Assembly: GCF_026410085.1 (NCBI RefSeq)
Contig: NZ_CP112866.1
Span: 4,649,001-4,713,000 of the forward strand
Source of the DNA: Pseudomonas quebecensis
GTDB taxonomy: Bacteria; Pseudomonadota; Gammaproteobacteria; Pseudomonadales; Pseudomonadaceae
Direction of reading: 5' to 3'
DNA length: 64,000 nt
Position 1 is the stretch's first letter, and each line of letters opens with the position of its first letter. Made by a program: the position numbers and the translations under genes. The notes under the pieces are model-generated. The model was not told the DNA's origin. It made no database searches and saw only the letters and a program-made list of their open reading frames with translations. Positions 38,689 to 49,427 of this stretch are shown here, piece by piece.

Positions 38689-39189
38689 ATGCTGGTGATC
38701 CACCGCCGAATCGCCCCCCAAGCCCTCTGGGCCGCCGAGTTGCAGCTCAACTTCGAAGCGCGCAGCAAAAGCCGTCTGCGCTGTTTCAGTGCCGATGGCG
38801 AAGACGTCGGCCTGTTTCTGGAGCGCGGCCTGCCGCCGCTGCACGACGGCGAATGCCTGCAGGCCGAAGACGGACGTGTCGTACGCGTCACTGCGCGCCC
38901 TGAACAGTTGCTGCACGTCACCTGCCGCAGCGCTTATGAACTGACGCGCGCCGCCTATCACCTGGGCAACCGCCATGTGGCGCTGCAGGTCGGGGATGGC
39001 TGGCTGCGCCTGCTTGACGACTACGTGCTCAAGGCCATGCTCGAACAACTGGGTGCCCACATCGACACCCTCGAGGCGCCGTTCCATCCGGAACACGGCG
39101 CTTACGGCGGCGGTCATCATCACTCGCGCCATGGCGATGAAGATTTCAACTACCCACCCAAGCTGCATCAGTTCGGCGTGCGTCCATGA
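38689..39189 (+). CDS. ureE: Urease nickel metallochaperone UreE
   Basis: A 166-residue protein. The N-terminal peptide-binding domain has LFLERGLPPLHDGECLQAEDGRVVRV and the metal domain has AYHLGNRHVALQVGDGWLRLLDDYVLKAMLEQLG, with the conserved GNRH. The tail HGAYGGGHHHSRHGDEDF is the His-rich nickel-binding end. It delivers nickel to the UreDFG complex. It overlaps ureF by four bases. Confidence 0.96.
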   Translation: MLVIHRRIAPQALWAAELQLNFEARSKSRLRCFSADGEDVGLFLERGLPPLHDGECLQAEDGRVVRVTARPEQLLHVTCRSAYELTRAAYHLGNRHVALQVGDGWLRLLDDYVLKAMLEQLGAHIDTLEAPFHPEHGAYGGGHHHSRHGDEDFNYPPKLHQFGVRP

Positions 39190-39860
39190 ACCCAGCCTGG
39201 GCGCTGTTGCGTCTGGCCAGTCCGCAATTGCCGATTGGCGGCTACAGCTATTCCCAGGGCCTGGAGATGGCCGTGGAGAACGGCCGGGTCCACGATGCGA
39301 CGAGCGCCAGACGCTGGATCGGCGATCAGTTGCTGCTCAACCTGGCACGCTTCGAGGCACCGCTGCTGCTTGCGCATTGCCGGGCCGCGGCTGCCCGGGA
39401 TTGGCCACGGTTGTCGCAGTTATGCGAAGAACACCGCGCCAGCCGTGAAGCCCGAGAGCTGTATCAAGAAAGCCGGCAGATGGGCTATTCCCTGCAACAA
39501 CTGCTCAACGGTTTGCCCGAGCTGGACGACGCCGCGCGCCGCTTTCTCGAGCACCTCAGCGAACCGCACCTGGCCCTCGGCTGGGCGCTGGCCGCGCGCG
39601 CCTGGGGCATCAGCGCCGACGACGCCCTCGCCGCGTGGCTGTGGAGCTGGCTGGAAAACCAACTGGCCGTGCTGATGAAAACCCTGCCTCTGGGCCAGCA
39701 AGCGGCCCAGCGCCTGACCAGCGAACTGTTGCCGCTGCTGCAGAGCGCCCAGCAGGAGGCCAGCCGCCTCGATCCCGACCATTACGGCAGCGCCGCGTTT
39801 GGCCTGTCCCTGGCGTGCATGGCCCATGAGCGCCAGTACAGCCGGCTGTTTCGTTCATAG
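39186..39860 (+). CDS. ureF: Urease accessory protein UreF
   Basis: A 224-residue all-helical protein: LLRLASPQLPIGGYSYSQGLEMAVENG and SRQMGYSLQQLL are family motifs. UreF works with UreD and UreG to activate urease and controls the GTPase cycle of UreG. The ATG overlaps the ureE stop. Confidence 0.95.
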   Translation: MNPAWALLRLASPQLPIGGYSYSQGLEMAVENGRVHDATSARRWIGDQLLLNLARFEAPLLLAHCRAAAARDWPRLSQLCEEHRASREARELYQESRQMGYSLQQLLNGLPELDDAARRFLEHLSEPHLALGWALAARAWGISADDALAAWLWSWLENQLAVLMKTLPLGQQAAQRLTSELLPLLQSAQQEASRLDPDHYGSAAFGLSLACMAHERQYSRLFRS

Positions 39861-39896
39861 GTTCTTTTTTTGGCGCCCCTTACTTCGGAGAAACAC

Positions 39897-40511
39897 ATGA
39901 ACACACAACCCTTGCGCGTCGGCATCGGCGGCCCGGTGGGCTCCGGCAAGACCGCCCTGACCCTGGCCCTGTGCCTGGCGCTGCGCGATCGCTACAACCT
40001 GGCGGTGGTCACCAACGATATCTATACCCGCGAAGACGCCGACTTCCTGGTGCGCAACCAGGCCCTGGCGCCCGAGCGCATCATCGGCGTGGAAACCGGC
40101 GGCTGCCCGCACACCGCGATCCGGGAAGACGCCTCGATCAACCTGGAAGCGGTGGATCAACTCAACCGCCGCTTCCCCGGCCTGGACCTGATCCTGGTGG
40201 AATCCGGCGGCGACAACCTCTCGGCGACGTTCAGCCCGGAGCTGTCGGACCTGACCATCTACGTGATCGATGTGTCCGCCGGCGACAAACTGCCGCGCAA
40301 AGGTGGCCCGGGTATCTGCAAATCCGACCTGCTGGTGATCAACAAGATCGACCTGGCGCCTCTGGTCGGTGCTTCGCTGGAGCTGATGAACAGCGACACC
40401 CAGCGCATGCGCAACGGTAAACCCTTTGTGTTCAGCAACCAGAAAACCGGCGTTGGCCTGGATGACATCGTGGCCTTTATCGAACGCCAGGGTCTGCTGA
40501 CCGCCGCCTGA
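39897..40511 (+). CDS. ureG: Urease accessory GTPase UreG
   Basis: A 204-residue SIMIBI GTPase. The P-loop GGPVGSGKT is at residues 11-19; [17 protein letters not shown] and VINKIDLAP (base specificity) follow; [17 protein letters not shown] carries the conserved Cys-Pro-His nickel-binding motif. It powers nickel insertion. ATG at 39897 has CGGAG upstream; the in-frame start at 39870 is less likely. Confidence 0.97.
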   Translation: MNTQPLRVGIGGPVGSGKTALTLALCLALRDRYNLAVVTNDIYTREDADFLVRNQALAPERIIGVETGGCPHTAIREDASINLEAVDQLNRRFPGLDLILVESGGDNLSATFSPELSDLTIYVIDVSAGDKLPRKGGPGICKSDLLVINKIDLAPLVGASLELMNSDTQRMRNGKPFVFSNQKTGVGLDDIVAFIERQGLLTAA

Positions 40512-40534
40512 TCCCTCTTCTAAGGAAGCTAGTT

Positions 40535-41107
40535 ATGAGCCTCAACAAACTCTTTGCCACCGCAGCCCTGCTCATCGCTCCGGCGTTGGCCTTTGCCCAC
40601 CCCGGCCACGGCGACAACGGCCTGGTGGCCGGCATCAGTCACCCTTTGGGCGGTCTCGATCATTTGCTGGCCATGCTGGCGGTGGGCTTGTGGGCCGCCC
40701 AGCAAAAAGGCGCCGCGCGCTGGGCGCTGCCGTGCACGTTTGTCGGCACGATGCTGATTGGCGGCCTGCTGGGTTTCGAGGGCCTGGCGCTGCCGGCGCT
40801 GGAAAACGGAATTGCCGCCTCGGTTCTGGCGCTGGGCCTGGCCGTGGCGCTGGCGGTACGGCCGCCGCTGTTCGTGGCGATTGGCGCCACGGCGTTGTTT
40901 GCGCTGTTCCACGGTGTGGCCCATGGCCTGGAACTGCCGGATATGTCCAGCCCTTGGGCGTACGCTGCTGGTTTTGTCGGTGCGACGGCGGCACTGCACG
41001 CGGCCGGTTATGCACTGGTGCGCTTCCTGCCGACGGCGGCTGCGCCAATGGTGCGAGTAGCCGGGGCGGCTTCGGCGGCGACTGGAGTCTGGTTGCTGGC
41101 GGGCTGA
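40535..41107 (+). CDS. ureJ: HupE/UreJ nickel permease
   Basis: A 190-residue membrane protein with a cleavable signal (ATAALLIAPALAFA) followed by the family metal motif HPGHGDN...HPLGGLDHLLAMLAVGLWAAQ. About six TM segments follow. HupE/UreJ proteins bring nickel into the cell for hydrogenase or urease. Its place directly after ureG makes nickel supply for urease the natural role. Confidence 0.92.
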   Translation: MSLNKLFATAALLIAPALAFAHPGHGDNGLVAGISHPLGGLDHLLAMLAVGLWAAQQKGAARWALPCTFVGTMLIGGLLGFEGLALPALENGIAASVLALGLAVALAVRPPLFVAIGATALFALFHGVAHGLELPDMSSPWAYAAGFVGATAALHAAGYALVRFLPTAAAPMVRVAGAASAATGVWLLAG

Positions 41108-41129
41108 TTTGCAGCACGGCTGAAGGCCT

Positions 41130-41199
41130 CATCGGGGCAGGCCCCCTCCCACATTTGGCTGCATCGCTATCAAAAGGTGGGAGGGGCTTGCCCCCGATA
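41130..41199. repeat. REPIN
   Basis: CATCGGGGCAGGCCCCCTCC ... GAGGGGCTTGCCCCCGAT, between ureJ and the AGE gene. Confidence 0.85.
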
Positions 41200-41274
41200 G
41201 CTCTGCCACAGACACCACAGAACCCAAGCCTGCTACCATGCGCGCCTACACCCCTGCCGTGACGACGCCAGCCA

Positions 41275-42393
41275 ATGCCCAGCGCTTCCCAACCCTCTTT
41301 GAACACCGTGCTCACCCACTTCCATGACCTGATCGTGCCACTGTGGCAAGGCCCGGGCTGGAATGCCGAGCTGGCGTTGCCCTACGAGGCGCTGGACGCC
41401 GACCACCACCCCTTGCCGCCGCAGCGTTACCGCTCCATGGCTTGCGCACGACAGTTGTATCTGTTCGCCAGCCTGATCGGCCAGGCCGATGCCGAATATG
41501 CCGAAGCGCGGGCGGCGGCGTTGTTCCGTTCCCTGCAGCGGCACTTTCACGACGCCGAGCACGGCGGCTGGTTCTACAGCATCGACCCCGCCGGCCAGCC
41601 GCTGGACACGCGCAAAGACCTCTACACCCACGCCTTCATCATCTTCGCCTGCGCCCATTACTGGGCCAAGGTGCGCGAACCGTTGGTGGAATCGGTGCTC
41701 AATGTCGCTCTGGAAGTGGTTGCACAACGTTTCGCCAGCGATGACGGCCTGTACGACGCCGTCCTGCAACGCGACTGGTCATCGCTCGATTCCGGCCCAT
41801 TGCAGAACCCGTTGATGCATCTGGCCGAAGGCTTTCTCGCCACCCTCGCGGTGCGCGAAGACGCCGCCGTGCAAGCCGCCCTGCTCAACCTGGCAACGGC
41901 CATGCAGCAACGTTTCATCGACCGCCGGCACGGCGTGATGATGGAAAAGCCGCTGGGCGCTGTGGATAACTGGTTTGAGCCGGGCCACCAGTTCGAATGG
42001 TTCTTTTTGCTGGAGTCATCGGACGTGCTGCGGGGCACGCCGCTGCATGCCTCACTGACGCGGGCGTTTGCCTATGCCGAACTCACGGGTGTGGATAAGT
42101 TAACCGGCGCGGTCAGCGGCATGCTCGCCCTGGACGGCAGCGTGCGCGACGGCACCCAGCGTATCTGGGCCCAGGCCGAATACCTGCGCGCGCTGACCTT
42201 GCGCCCCAACAGCCAGGCCGTGTTGCAACGCCAATTGCTGGCGCTGCAGCAGCACTTCCTGCACGACAAAGGCTGGCACGAATGCCTGGATGCCAACGGC
42301 GCCGTGAGCCGACGGGACATGCCGTCGACCACGCCGTATCACTTGGCCACCTGTTACCAGGGCCTTACGCAATCCACTTACGATCTGCGGTAA
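41275..42393 (+). CDS. AGE family epimerase/isomerase
   Basis: A 372-residue (alpha/alpha)6-barrel protein of the N-acylglucosamine 2-epimerase family. Typical motifs: RKDLYTHAFIIFACAHYW, EDGLYDAVL-like repeats, PNPLMHLAEGFLATL-like (here LQNPLMHLAEGFLATL), and EPGHQFEWFFLLE, which carry the catalytic histidines. Family members interconvert mannose with glucose or fructose, or act on N-acetylglucosamine; the substrate is not fixed by sequence. Confidence 0.88.
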   Translation: MPSASQPSLNTVLTHFHDLIVPLWQGPGWNAELALPYEALDADHHPLPPQRYRSMACARQLYLFASLIGQADAEYAEARAAALFRSLQRHFHDAEHGGWFYSIDPAGQPLDTRKDLYTHAFIIFACAHYWAKVREPLVESVLNVALEVVAQRFASDDGLYDAVLQRDWSSLDSGPLQNPLMHLAEGFLATLAVREDAAVQAALLNLATAMQQRFIDRRHGVMMEKPLGAVDNWFEPGHQFEWFFLLESSDVLRGTPLHASLTRAFAYAELTGVDKLTGAVSGMLALDGSVRDGTQRIWAQAEYLRALTLRPNSQAVLQRQLLALQQHFLHDKGWHECLDANGAVSRRDMPSTTPYHLATCYQGLTQSTYDLR

Positions 42394-43270
42394 AGCTGAT
42401 CGTTAACCAGCGCGCCGCATCCGGCGTGCCCAGCCCTGTGGATATCTCCTCACGCAATGCGTCGAGAGTCGCAACGTTGTTCACCGGGTAATCCACCGGC
42501 AATACCACATGGATTTCGATGAACCGCGCGCGCCCGTGCTTTTGCACATACGACACGTAGTCCTCGAAACCATGGCGGGCTTTCAACGCGTCCATCACCT
42601 CGCGCACTGTGTCGTCCAGATGATCCGGCGCAATCCCCAACACGTCGCGCAACGCCGGACGCAGGATCTTGAACGCCGGCGCCAGCATGCTCAATGCCAG
42701 CAGGATCAGGATCAGCGGGTCGACATACACCGCCCACTCGGCATAGCCCTGGGACTTGAGCAACAGTGCGGCCAGGAAGCTGATCAGCAGCCCCACCGAC
42801 AGCATCGCGTCCACCAGCCAACTGATGTTATCGAACTGGATCAACGACGATTTCAGTGCGCGGTTGCGATAACGCACATAGAAGAAATAGCCGAACTCGA
42901 CGACGGTAAACACCGCCGCGTAGATAATCACCAGGCCCAATTCGACCTCGCGCCCGCCATTGATAATGCCGAACACGCCGTTGAGGAATGCATAGATGGC
43001 GATCAGCAGCAGGAAACTGCCTTCGATCAGCAGCACCATCGGCTCCAGGTGCCAGTAGCCAAATTGGAAACGCTCGTTGCTTTTCTTGGCGATCAGCTTG
43101 GCGGTGATCAGCATCAGCACCTTGATGGCGGTGGCGATCAGCGAGAAGAAGCCGTCGAACAGAATGGATTGGGCGCCGGATACCACGCCCGTGACAATCC
43201 CGGCGATCGCGACCGCTAACATCAGAATCGTCGATTGTTTGAGCAGTGACTGCTCACCTCGGTTACTCAC
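42365..43270 (-). CDS. CDF family cation transporter
   Basis: A 301-residue cation-diffusion-facilitator. TM segments include ILMLAVAIAGIVTGVVSGAQSILFDGFFSLIATAIKVLM, which holds the S(A)xxxD metal motif, and further helices to about residue 205; a cytosolic ferredoxin-like domain follows (ARFIEIHVVLP). GTG at 43270 is chosen because GGGAGG is next to it. It may export zinc, iron or cobalt. Its 3' end overlaps the 3' end of the AGE gene by 29 bases on the opposite strand. Confidence 0.85.
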   Translation of the reverse strand: MSNRGEQSLLKQSTILMLAVAIAGIVTGVVSGAQSILFDGFFSLIATAIKVLMLITAKLIAKKSNERFQFGYWHLEPMVLLIEGSFLLLIAIYAFLNGVFGIINGGREVELGLVIIYAAVFTVVEFGYFFYVRYRNRALKSSLIQFDNISWLVDAMLSVGLLISFLAALLLKSQGYAEWAVYVDPLILILLALSMLAPAFKILRPALRDVLGIAPDHLDDTVREVMDALKARHGFEDYVSYVQKHGRARFIEIHVVLPVDYPVNNVATLDALREEISTGLGTPDAARWLTISFTADRKWIA

Positions 43271-43362
43271 ATTGCCTCCCGTCAAAACCCTAAATCCGCA
43301 CGATGCGGAGGGGCTTTCAGGCGGCGAGTATACCTTATGCCGTGTTTTGGCCGATTTGACGC

Positions 43363-43453
43363 CATCGGGGGCAAGCCCCCTCCCACAGTTGACCGGTGCA
43401 CATATCAGGTTTGTGAACACGGTCGAGTGTGGCAGGGAGCTTGCCCCCGATGG
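43363..43453. repeat. REPIN
   Basis: CATCGGGGGCAAGCCCCC ... GGGAGCTTGCCCCCGATG, inverted REP pair between the CDF gene and the SDR gene. Confidence 0.85.
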
Positions 43454-43473
43454 CAGCGACTCGGTCTAAAGCC

Positions 43474-44268
<795 letters not shown>

Positions 44269-44394
44269 TCAGCCAGCAGGATGCCCGTCCCTTGTCGTCG
44301 CGGCAACCGCTACGCATCACAACCGCCGCACACCTGATCAAATTATGACCAACTCGCGCATAGCCCCATAAACCGTGGTCTGCAGCCAGATGCA

Positions 44395-44900
44395 CGCAGG
44401 TTATCCACAACTGCGCCCACAGTCTTTGGGGGCAAGTGGTAAACCTTCAAAGCCGCTGTATATAAGGCCTGCAGCCGGTTTTAGAAAGTATTTTGCTTGA
44501 CCTTCACTGGCACCTATGTAGCTCAGGGCGACGGCGAAAATCTTGAACGATGGCTCCAGGCCAGTCATTTCGGCCTCTGCGGAGGTCTTTCCAGAGTTTA
44601 GTCACAGACTTATCCACAGGCCTGGAGGACATAATTCAGTCATATACCTGTGTCTTTAAACAGGTTGACAAACCCCTCGATCCCTCACGAAAAAGACACT
44701 GATCAAAAAACGATCATGCAGCTGAAAGCCACGGTTTTAAAGGCTTTCAGCGAGCTACTCCCACGTTACCCACAGCCGGTTCCACAGTGGATGGGGACAA
44801 GTCAAAAGTGTGACAAAACAGCGATTTGCGGCGGCTATATGTCGCGCTTTGGAGCTGGGCTGGATTTGTTTTCCACAATTTGGGATAAGCCTTGTGGATC
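44395..44900. other. Gap with several DnaA-box-like sequences
   Basis: Perfect DnaA boxes TTATCCACA occur at 44401-44409 and 44610-44618. One-mismatch forms are TTACCCACA near 44764 and TTTTCCACA near 44869; TGTGGATCG lies near 44893. Two more inverted repeats are GCTGAAAGCC...GGCTTTCAGC (44721-44751) and TGATC...GATCA (44700-44716). No gene is supported across about 690 bases (44239-44932). Confidence 0.5.
44721..44751. repeat. Perfect 10-bp inverted repeat
   Basis: GCTGAAAGCC-acggttttaaa-GGCTTTCAGC. It could form a hairpin in an untranslated RNA or serve as a protein site. Confidence 0.5.
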
Positions 44901-44932
44901 GACAAATCTTCGACATGGCGCTGGCGCGCACT

Positions 44933-45589
44933 GATCGTTCCCACGCTCTGCGTGGGAATGCCGCTTGGGACGCTCCGCGTCCCGCCAAGCGCCGCAGGTT
45001 TTGGCTATTGCGCACAGGCGCCGCAGGTTTCGGCCACCGTGCACGGGCGACGCGGAGCGTCGCGGGCTGCATTCCCACGCGGGAGCGTGGGAACGATCTT
45101 GATGCCTGATTGAATGACGCCCACTGATCGTCCCCACGCTCTGCGTGGGAATGCCGCCTGGGACGCTCCGCGTCCCGCCAAGCGCCGCAGGTTTTGGCCA
45201 CTGTGCACGGGCGACGCGGAGCATCACCGGCTGCATTCCCACGCGGGAGCGTGGGAACGATCTTGATGCCTGATTGAATGACGCCCACTGATCGTCCCCA
45301 CGCTCTGCGTGGGAATGCCGCCTGGGACGCTCCGCGTCCCCCCAGGCGCCGCAGGTTTTGGCCACTGTGCACGGGCGACGCGGAGCGTCACGGGCTGCAT
45401 TCCCACGCGGGAGCGTGGGAACGATCTTGATGCCTGGTTGAATGGCGCGCGCTGATCGTCCCCACGCTCTGCGTGGGAATGCCGCCTGGGACGCTCCGCG
45501 TCCCGCCAGGCGCCGCAGGTTCTGGCCACTGTGCACGGGTGACGCGGAGCGTCGCGGGCTGCATTCCCACGCGGGAGCGTGGGAACGAT
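44933..45589. repeat. Tandem array of four GATCGTTCCCACGC elements
   Basis: Units start at about 44933, 45126, 45290 and 45453; periods are 193, 164 and 163 bases and the last unit ends near 45589. The first unit has an internal duplication of the GCCGCAGGTTTT segment, which explains its length. Each unit has the same terminal hairpins as the array at 7804 but a different spacer (CTTGATGCCTGATTGAATG). Confidence 0.9.
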
Positions 45590-45646
45590 GCCCCCGGTTT
45601 GTACCGGGGCTTGCCCCCTCCCCAGGGTACTGCGTCGTGATTCAGA

Positions 45647-46363
45647 TCAGTGGCCGCCGAGGTAGGCGTTGCGCACTTCCTCATTGACCAGCAGTTCCTT
45701 GCCGGTGCCAGTCAGGCGAATCTCACCGTTGACCATCACATACGCGCGGTCCGACAAACGCAGTGCGTGGTTGGCGTTCTGTTCCACCAGAAAAATCGTC
45801 ATCCCGGTAGCCGCCAACTCGCGCAGGGTGGAAAAGATCTGCTTCACCACAATCGGCGCCAGGCCCAGGCTCGGCTCATCCAACAGCAACAGCTTGGGCC
45901 GGCTCATCAGTGCGCGGGCGATGGCGAGCATTTGCTGTTCGCCGCCGGACATGGTCATGGCGCGCTGGTTACGCCGCTCCTTAAGGCGCGGGAACAGCTC
46001 GAACATGCGCTGCATATCTTCACCGGCGAACTTGTCACCGATCGGAATGGTGCCCATCAGCAGGTTTTCCTCGACGGTCATGTCGGGGAATACCCGCCGC
46101 CCTTCCGGCGACTGCGCGATGCCGTTGGAGGCAATGTAGTGGGACGACTTGTGGGTAATGTCGACGCCGTTGTAGAGAATCTGCCCCGACTCGGCCCGTG
46201 GCTGGCCGAAGATCGACATCAGCAATGTGGACTTACCCGCACCGTTGGAGCCGATCAGGCTGACGGTTTCGCCTTCGTTAATGTGCAGCGAGACTTTTTT
46301 CAGGGCCTGGATCGGGCCGTAGAACACGTCCAATTCCTTCATTTCGAGGATAGGTGCACTCAT
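45647..46363 (-). CDS. livF: Branched-chain amino-acid ABC transporter ATPase LivF
   Basis: A 238-residue ABC ATPase. Walker A GSNGAGKST, signature MSGGEQQMLAIARAL, Walker B LLLLDEPSLGLAP, and VEQNANHALRLSDRAYVM. It overlaps livG by four bases and is the last gene of the minus-strand liv operon. Confidence 0.94.
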   Translation of the reverse strand: MSAPILEMKELDVFYGPIQALKKVSLHINEGETVSLIGSNGAGKSTLLMSIFGQPRAESGQILYNGVDITHKSSHYIASNGIAQSPEGRRVFPDMTVEENLLMGTIPIGDKFAGEDMQRMFELFPRLKERRNQRAMTMSGGEQQMLAIARALMSRPKLLLLDEPSLGLAPIVVKQIFSTLRELAATGMTIFLVEQNANHALRLSDRAYVMVNGEIRLTGTGKELLVNEEVRNAYLGGH

Positions 46364-47235
46364 ACCAGTTCCTCTTCGTCGGCGCCCAGGTAGGCGGCGA
46401 TCACTTTGGGGTCGTTGCGGATCGCGTCCGGCCCGCCCTCGGCGATCACGTTGCCGTGGTCCAGCACCACGATATGATCGGAAATACTCATCACCATGCC
46501 CATGTCATGTTCAATCAACACCACCGTAAGGTCGTGTTCGTCGCGCAACAGGCGAATCATCGCGCTGAGGGCTTCGGTTTCCTGGGGGTTGAGGCCCGCC
46601 GCCGGCTCGTCCAGGCAGATGATCTGCGGCCGGGTGCACATGGCGCGGGCAATTTCCAGGCGCCGCTGCTGGCCGTAGGAAAGCTCACCGGCCAGCCGGT
46701 TGGCGCAGTCCACCAGGTCCACCACTTCCAGCCAGTAGAACGCATGGTCAAGGGCGTCACTCTCGGCCTTGCGGTAACCCTTGGTGTTGAGGATGCCCGC
46801 CAGCATGTTGCGGTTGACCCACATGTGCTGCGCCACCAGCAGGTTTTCCACCACGGACATTTCCTTGAACAGGCGGATATTCTGGAACGTACGCGCCAGC
46901 CCCGCGCGGTTCACCAAGTGGGTGCCGCCGAACATTTTGTAGTACACGCGGCTGAGGAAGCTTTTCGGCGACACGAAATCGGTGGCCTGGAAGCGCTCGC
47001 CCAGCAGCTGGATCACGTTGGTCTGCTTGCCACGCACATTGAGCTGGATCTTGCCGCCACTGGCTTTGTAGAAACCGGTAAGGCAGTTGAACACCGTGGT
47101 CTTGCCGGCGCCGTTGGGGCCGATCAGGGCGAAGATCGAGTTGCGTTCGACCTTGAGGCTCACATCGCTCAGGGCCTTGATGCCACCGAAGTGCATCATC
47201 AGGTGTTCCACGGAAAGCACGACTTCCTTATTCAT
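46360..47235 (-). CDS. livG: Branched-chain amino-acid ABC transporter ATPase LivG
   Basis: A 291-residue ABC ATPase. Walker A GPNGAGKTTVFN, signature LSYGQQRRLEIARAM, Walker B CLDEPAAGLNPQE, then LIEHDMGMVMSISDHIVVLDHG. The insert FVSPKSFLSRVYYKMFGG is typical for LivG. It overlaps livM and livF by four bases each. Confidence 0.95.
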   Translation of the reverse strand: MNKEVVLSVEHLMMHFGGIKALSDVSLKVERNSIFALIGPNGAGKTTVFNCLTGFYKASGGKIQLNVRGKQTNVIQLLGERFQATDFVSPKSFLSRVYYKMFGGTHLVNRAGLARTFQNIRLFKEMSVVENLLVAQHMWVNRNMLAGILNTKGYRKAESDALDHAFYWLEVVDLVDCANRLAGELSYGQQRRLEIARAMCTRPQIICLDEPAAGLNPQETEALSAMIRLLRDEHDLTVVLIEHDMGMVMSISDHIVVLDHGNVIAEGGPDAIRNDPKVIAAYLGADEEELV

Positions 47236-48509
47236 GGCGCCACTCCCTTGCGTGGTGTCACACCGGTGCGGCTGATGCGGATCAAACCGCGCGGTCGCCA
47301 GATCATCATCACCACCATCAACACCCCGAACAGCAGCACGCGGTATTCCGAGAAGCTGCGCAGCAGTTCCGGTGCGACGGTCAATACGAACGCGGCAATC
47401 ACCACGCCCACCGTCGAGCCCATGCCGCCCAACACCACGATGGCCAGGATCAATGCCGATTCGAAGAAGGTGAACGACGACGGGTTGACGAAACCTTGGT
47501 AACTGGCGAAGAACACACCGGCCAGGCCGGCCGTGGAAGCGCCGATGGTGAACGCCGAGAGCTTGACCAGTACATGGTTCAGGCCCATGGAGCGGCAGGC
47601 GATCTCATCCTCGCGCAGAGCTTCCCAGGCACGACCGACCGGCATGCGCGTGAGGCGATGCTTGATGTACAGCACGGCCAGCACCACCAGGAACAGCACG
47701 ATGTAGATGAACATGAACTTGATATTGGCGTTGTACTCGATGCCGAAGAACTCGTGGAACGGAATCCCACCCTCCTTGGCCTTGCGCCCGAACTCAAGGC
47801 CCAGGAAGGTCGGCGAAGGCACCGGCATACCGTTCGGGCCGCCGGTGAACGACAACCAGTTGTTGAGGACCAGGCGAATGATTTCACCAAAGCCCAGAGT
47901 CACGATGGCCAGGTAGTCACCGTGCATTCGCAGCACCGGGAAGCCGAGTATGCAGCCCGCCAGCGCCGCTGCGATGGCTGCCAGTGGCAGCACGCTCCAG
48001 AAGCCCAGGCCCAGGTATTGATAACCCAGCGCCAAGCCGTAGGCACCGATGGCGTAGAACGCCACGTAACCCAGGTCGAGCAGCCCGGCCAGGCCGACCA
48101 CGATGTTCAGGCCCAGGCCCAGCAACACGTAGATCAGGCCGAGGATCACCACGGTCAGCAGGTATTTGTTGGCGAAGATGGGAAACACGATGGCGATCAC
48201 AATCAGCGCCGGGATGATCCAGCGCAGCCGCGACTTGTAGTCAGGCGCCAGCACATGCACACCCGAGCCGCTGCTTTCAAAACCCTGCAGGATCTTCACG
48301 CCCTTGGGGGTTTGCAGGAACAGGCTCATGGCGAAGCGGCCGACCATCACGATGGCGACCAACAGGCCCACACGCGCCGGTTCCAGGTTGAAGCTATAGC
48401 CGTCGAGGACCACGCCGACGATCGGGCCGAACACGATCAGCGAAATCAGCCCGGCAAGGACCGTATCGACGACACTTTTCTTGATATCGATGGGTTTGGC
48501 AGCAGACAT
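47232..48509 (-). CDS. livM: Branched-chain amino-acid ABC permease LivM
   Basis: A 425-residue inner-membrane permease with about ten TM segments. The N-terminal 90 residues are an extra region with two helices, and the core begins at WIIPALIVIAIVFPIF. Motifs: GLAGLLDLGYVAFYAIGAYG and WEALREDEIACRSMGLN (ATPase coupling helix). Three bases separate the livH stop from its start. Confidence 0.94.
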   Translation of the reverse strand: MSAAKPIDIKKSVVDTVLAGLISLIVFGPIVGVVLDGYSFNLEPARVGLLVAIVMVGRFAMSLFLQTPKGVKILQGFESSGSGVHVLAPDYKSRLRWIIPALIVIAIVFPIFANKYLLTVVILGLIYVLLGLGLNIVVGLAGLLDLGYVAFYAIGAYGLALGYQYLGLGFWSVLPLAAIAAALAGCILGFPVLRMHGDYLAIVTLGFGEIIRLVLNNWLSFTGGPNGMPVPSPTFLGLEFGRKAKEGGIPFHEFFGIEYNANIKFMFIYIVLFLVVLAVLYIKHRLTRMPVGRAWEALREDEIACRSMGLNHVLVKLSAFTIGASTAGLAGVFFASYQGFVNPSSFTFFESALILAIVVLGGMGSTVGVVIAAFVLTVAPELLRSFSEYRVLLFGVLMVVMMIWRPRGLIRISRTGVTPRKGVAP

Positions 48510-48512
48510 GTT

Positions 48513-49427
48513 TTACACCTTAGCCACGAGCGGACGACCCAGCAGGCCCTGAGGACGGAAAATCAGGATCACCACCAGCAGGGAGAAACTGAATACGTCT
48601 TTGTAGTCAGAGTTGATCAACCCCGAGAACAGCGATTCGGAAATCCCGAGGATGATCCCGCCGAGCATCGCCCCAGGCAGGGAACCGATGCCGCCGAGAA
48701 CCGCGGCGGTGAAGGCCTTGATGCCAATGATGAAACCGGCATAGAAATCGAACGTGCCGTAGTTGAGGGTGATCAATACGCCGGCCAGCGCGGCCATGGC
48801 GGCACCGATCACAAACACGTAGGAAATCACGCGGTCGGTGTTGATCCCCAGGATCGAGGCCATCTTGCGGTCTTGCTGGGTAGCGCGGCACATGCGGCCG
48901 AGCTTGGTGTACTTGATGATGTAGGTGAGCAACGCCATGCCGGCAAACGCCGCCACGAGGATGAAGACCTTGGTGTACGTCAGTTGGACGAACCCGCTGC
49001 CGATGTCGACGCGCCAGGCGCCGGCCAGCAGGGTGGGGATGCCTTGTTGTTTCGCGCCCTGGGCGATCTGCGCGTAGTTCTGCAGGATCAGGGAGATGCC
49101 GATGGCGCTGATCAGCGGGGCCAATCGGGTGGAGTTGCGCAGCGGTTTGTAGGCGACACGCTCGATGACCCAGCCGTACACGCCGGTGACGACTACGGTG
49201 AAGATCAAAGTGCCGAGAATGAGCAGCGGGAAGGATTCGATGCCGAAGTAAGCCAGCAGTGCCAGACTGATCGCCGCGAGGTAAGCGGAAATCATATAAA
49301 CCTCGCCGTGGGCGAAGTTGATCATGCCAATGATGCCGTAGACCATTGTGTAGCCGATGGCGATCAGGCCATAGACCGACCCGAGGGTCAGCCCATTGAC
49401 CAGTTGCTGCAGGAAAATACCATCCAT
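48513..49427 (-). CDS. livH: Branched-chain amino-acid ABC permease LivH
   Basis: A 304-residue permease. It starts MDGIFLQQLVNGLTLGSVYGLIAIGYTMVYGIIGMINFAHGEVYM, the family signature, and has RATQQDRKMASILGINTDRV as coupling region. First permease gene of the liv operon; a compact REP hairpin lies between it and livK. Confidence 0.95.
   Translation of the reverse strand: MDGIFLQQLVNGLTLGSVYGLIAIGYTMVYGIIGMINFAHGEVYMISAYLAAISLALLAYFGIESFPLLILGTLIFTVVVTGVYGWVIERVAYKPLRNSTRLAPLISAIGISLILQNYAQIAQGAKQQGIPTLLAGAWRVDIGSGFVQLTYTKVFILVAAFAGMALLTYIIKYTKLGRMCRATQQDRKMASILGINTDRVISYVFVIGAAMAALAGVLITLNYGTFDFYAGFIIGIKAFTAAVLGGIGSLPGAMLGGIILGISESLFSGLINSDYKDVFSFSLLVVILIFRPQGLLGRPLVAKV

Noticed and set aside
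44395..44900. Chromosomal origin oriC
   Set aside because: dnaA, dnaN, gidA or rpmH are not nearby and there is no clear AT-rich unwinding element.
44650..44934. 95-codon frame in the DnaA-box gap
   Set aside because: It starts without a ribosome site, covers the inverted repeats and ends in the repeat array; codon use is unlike the neighbours.
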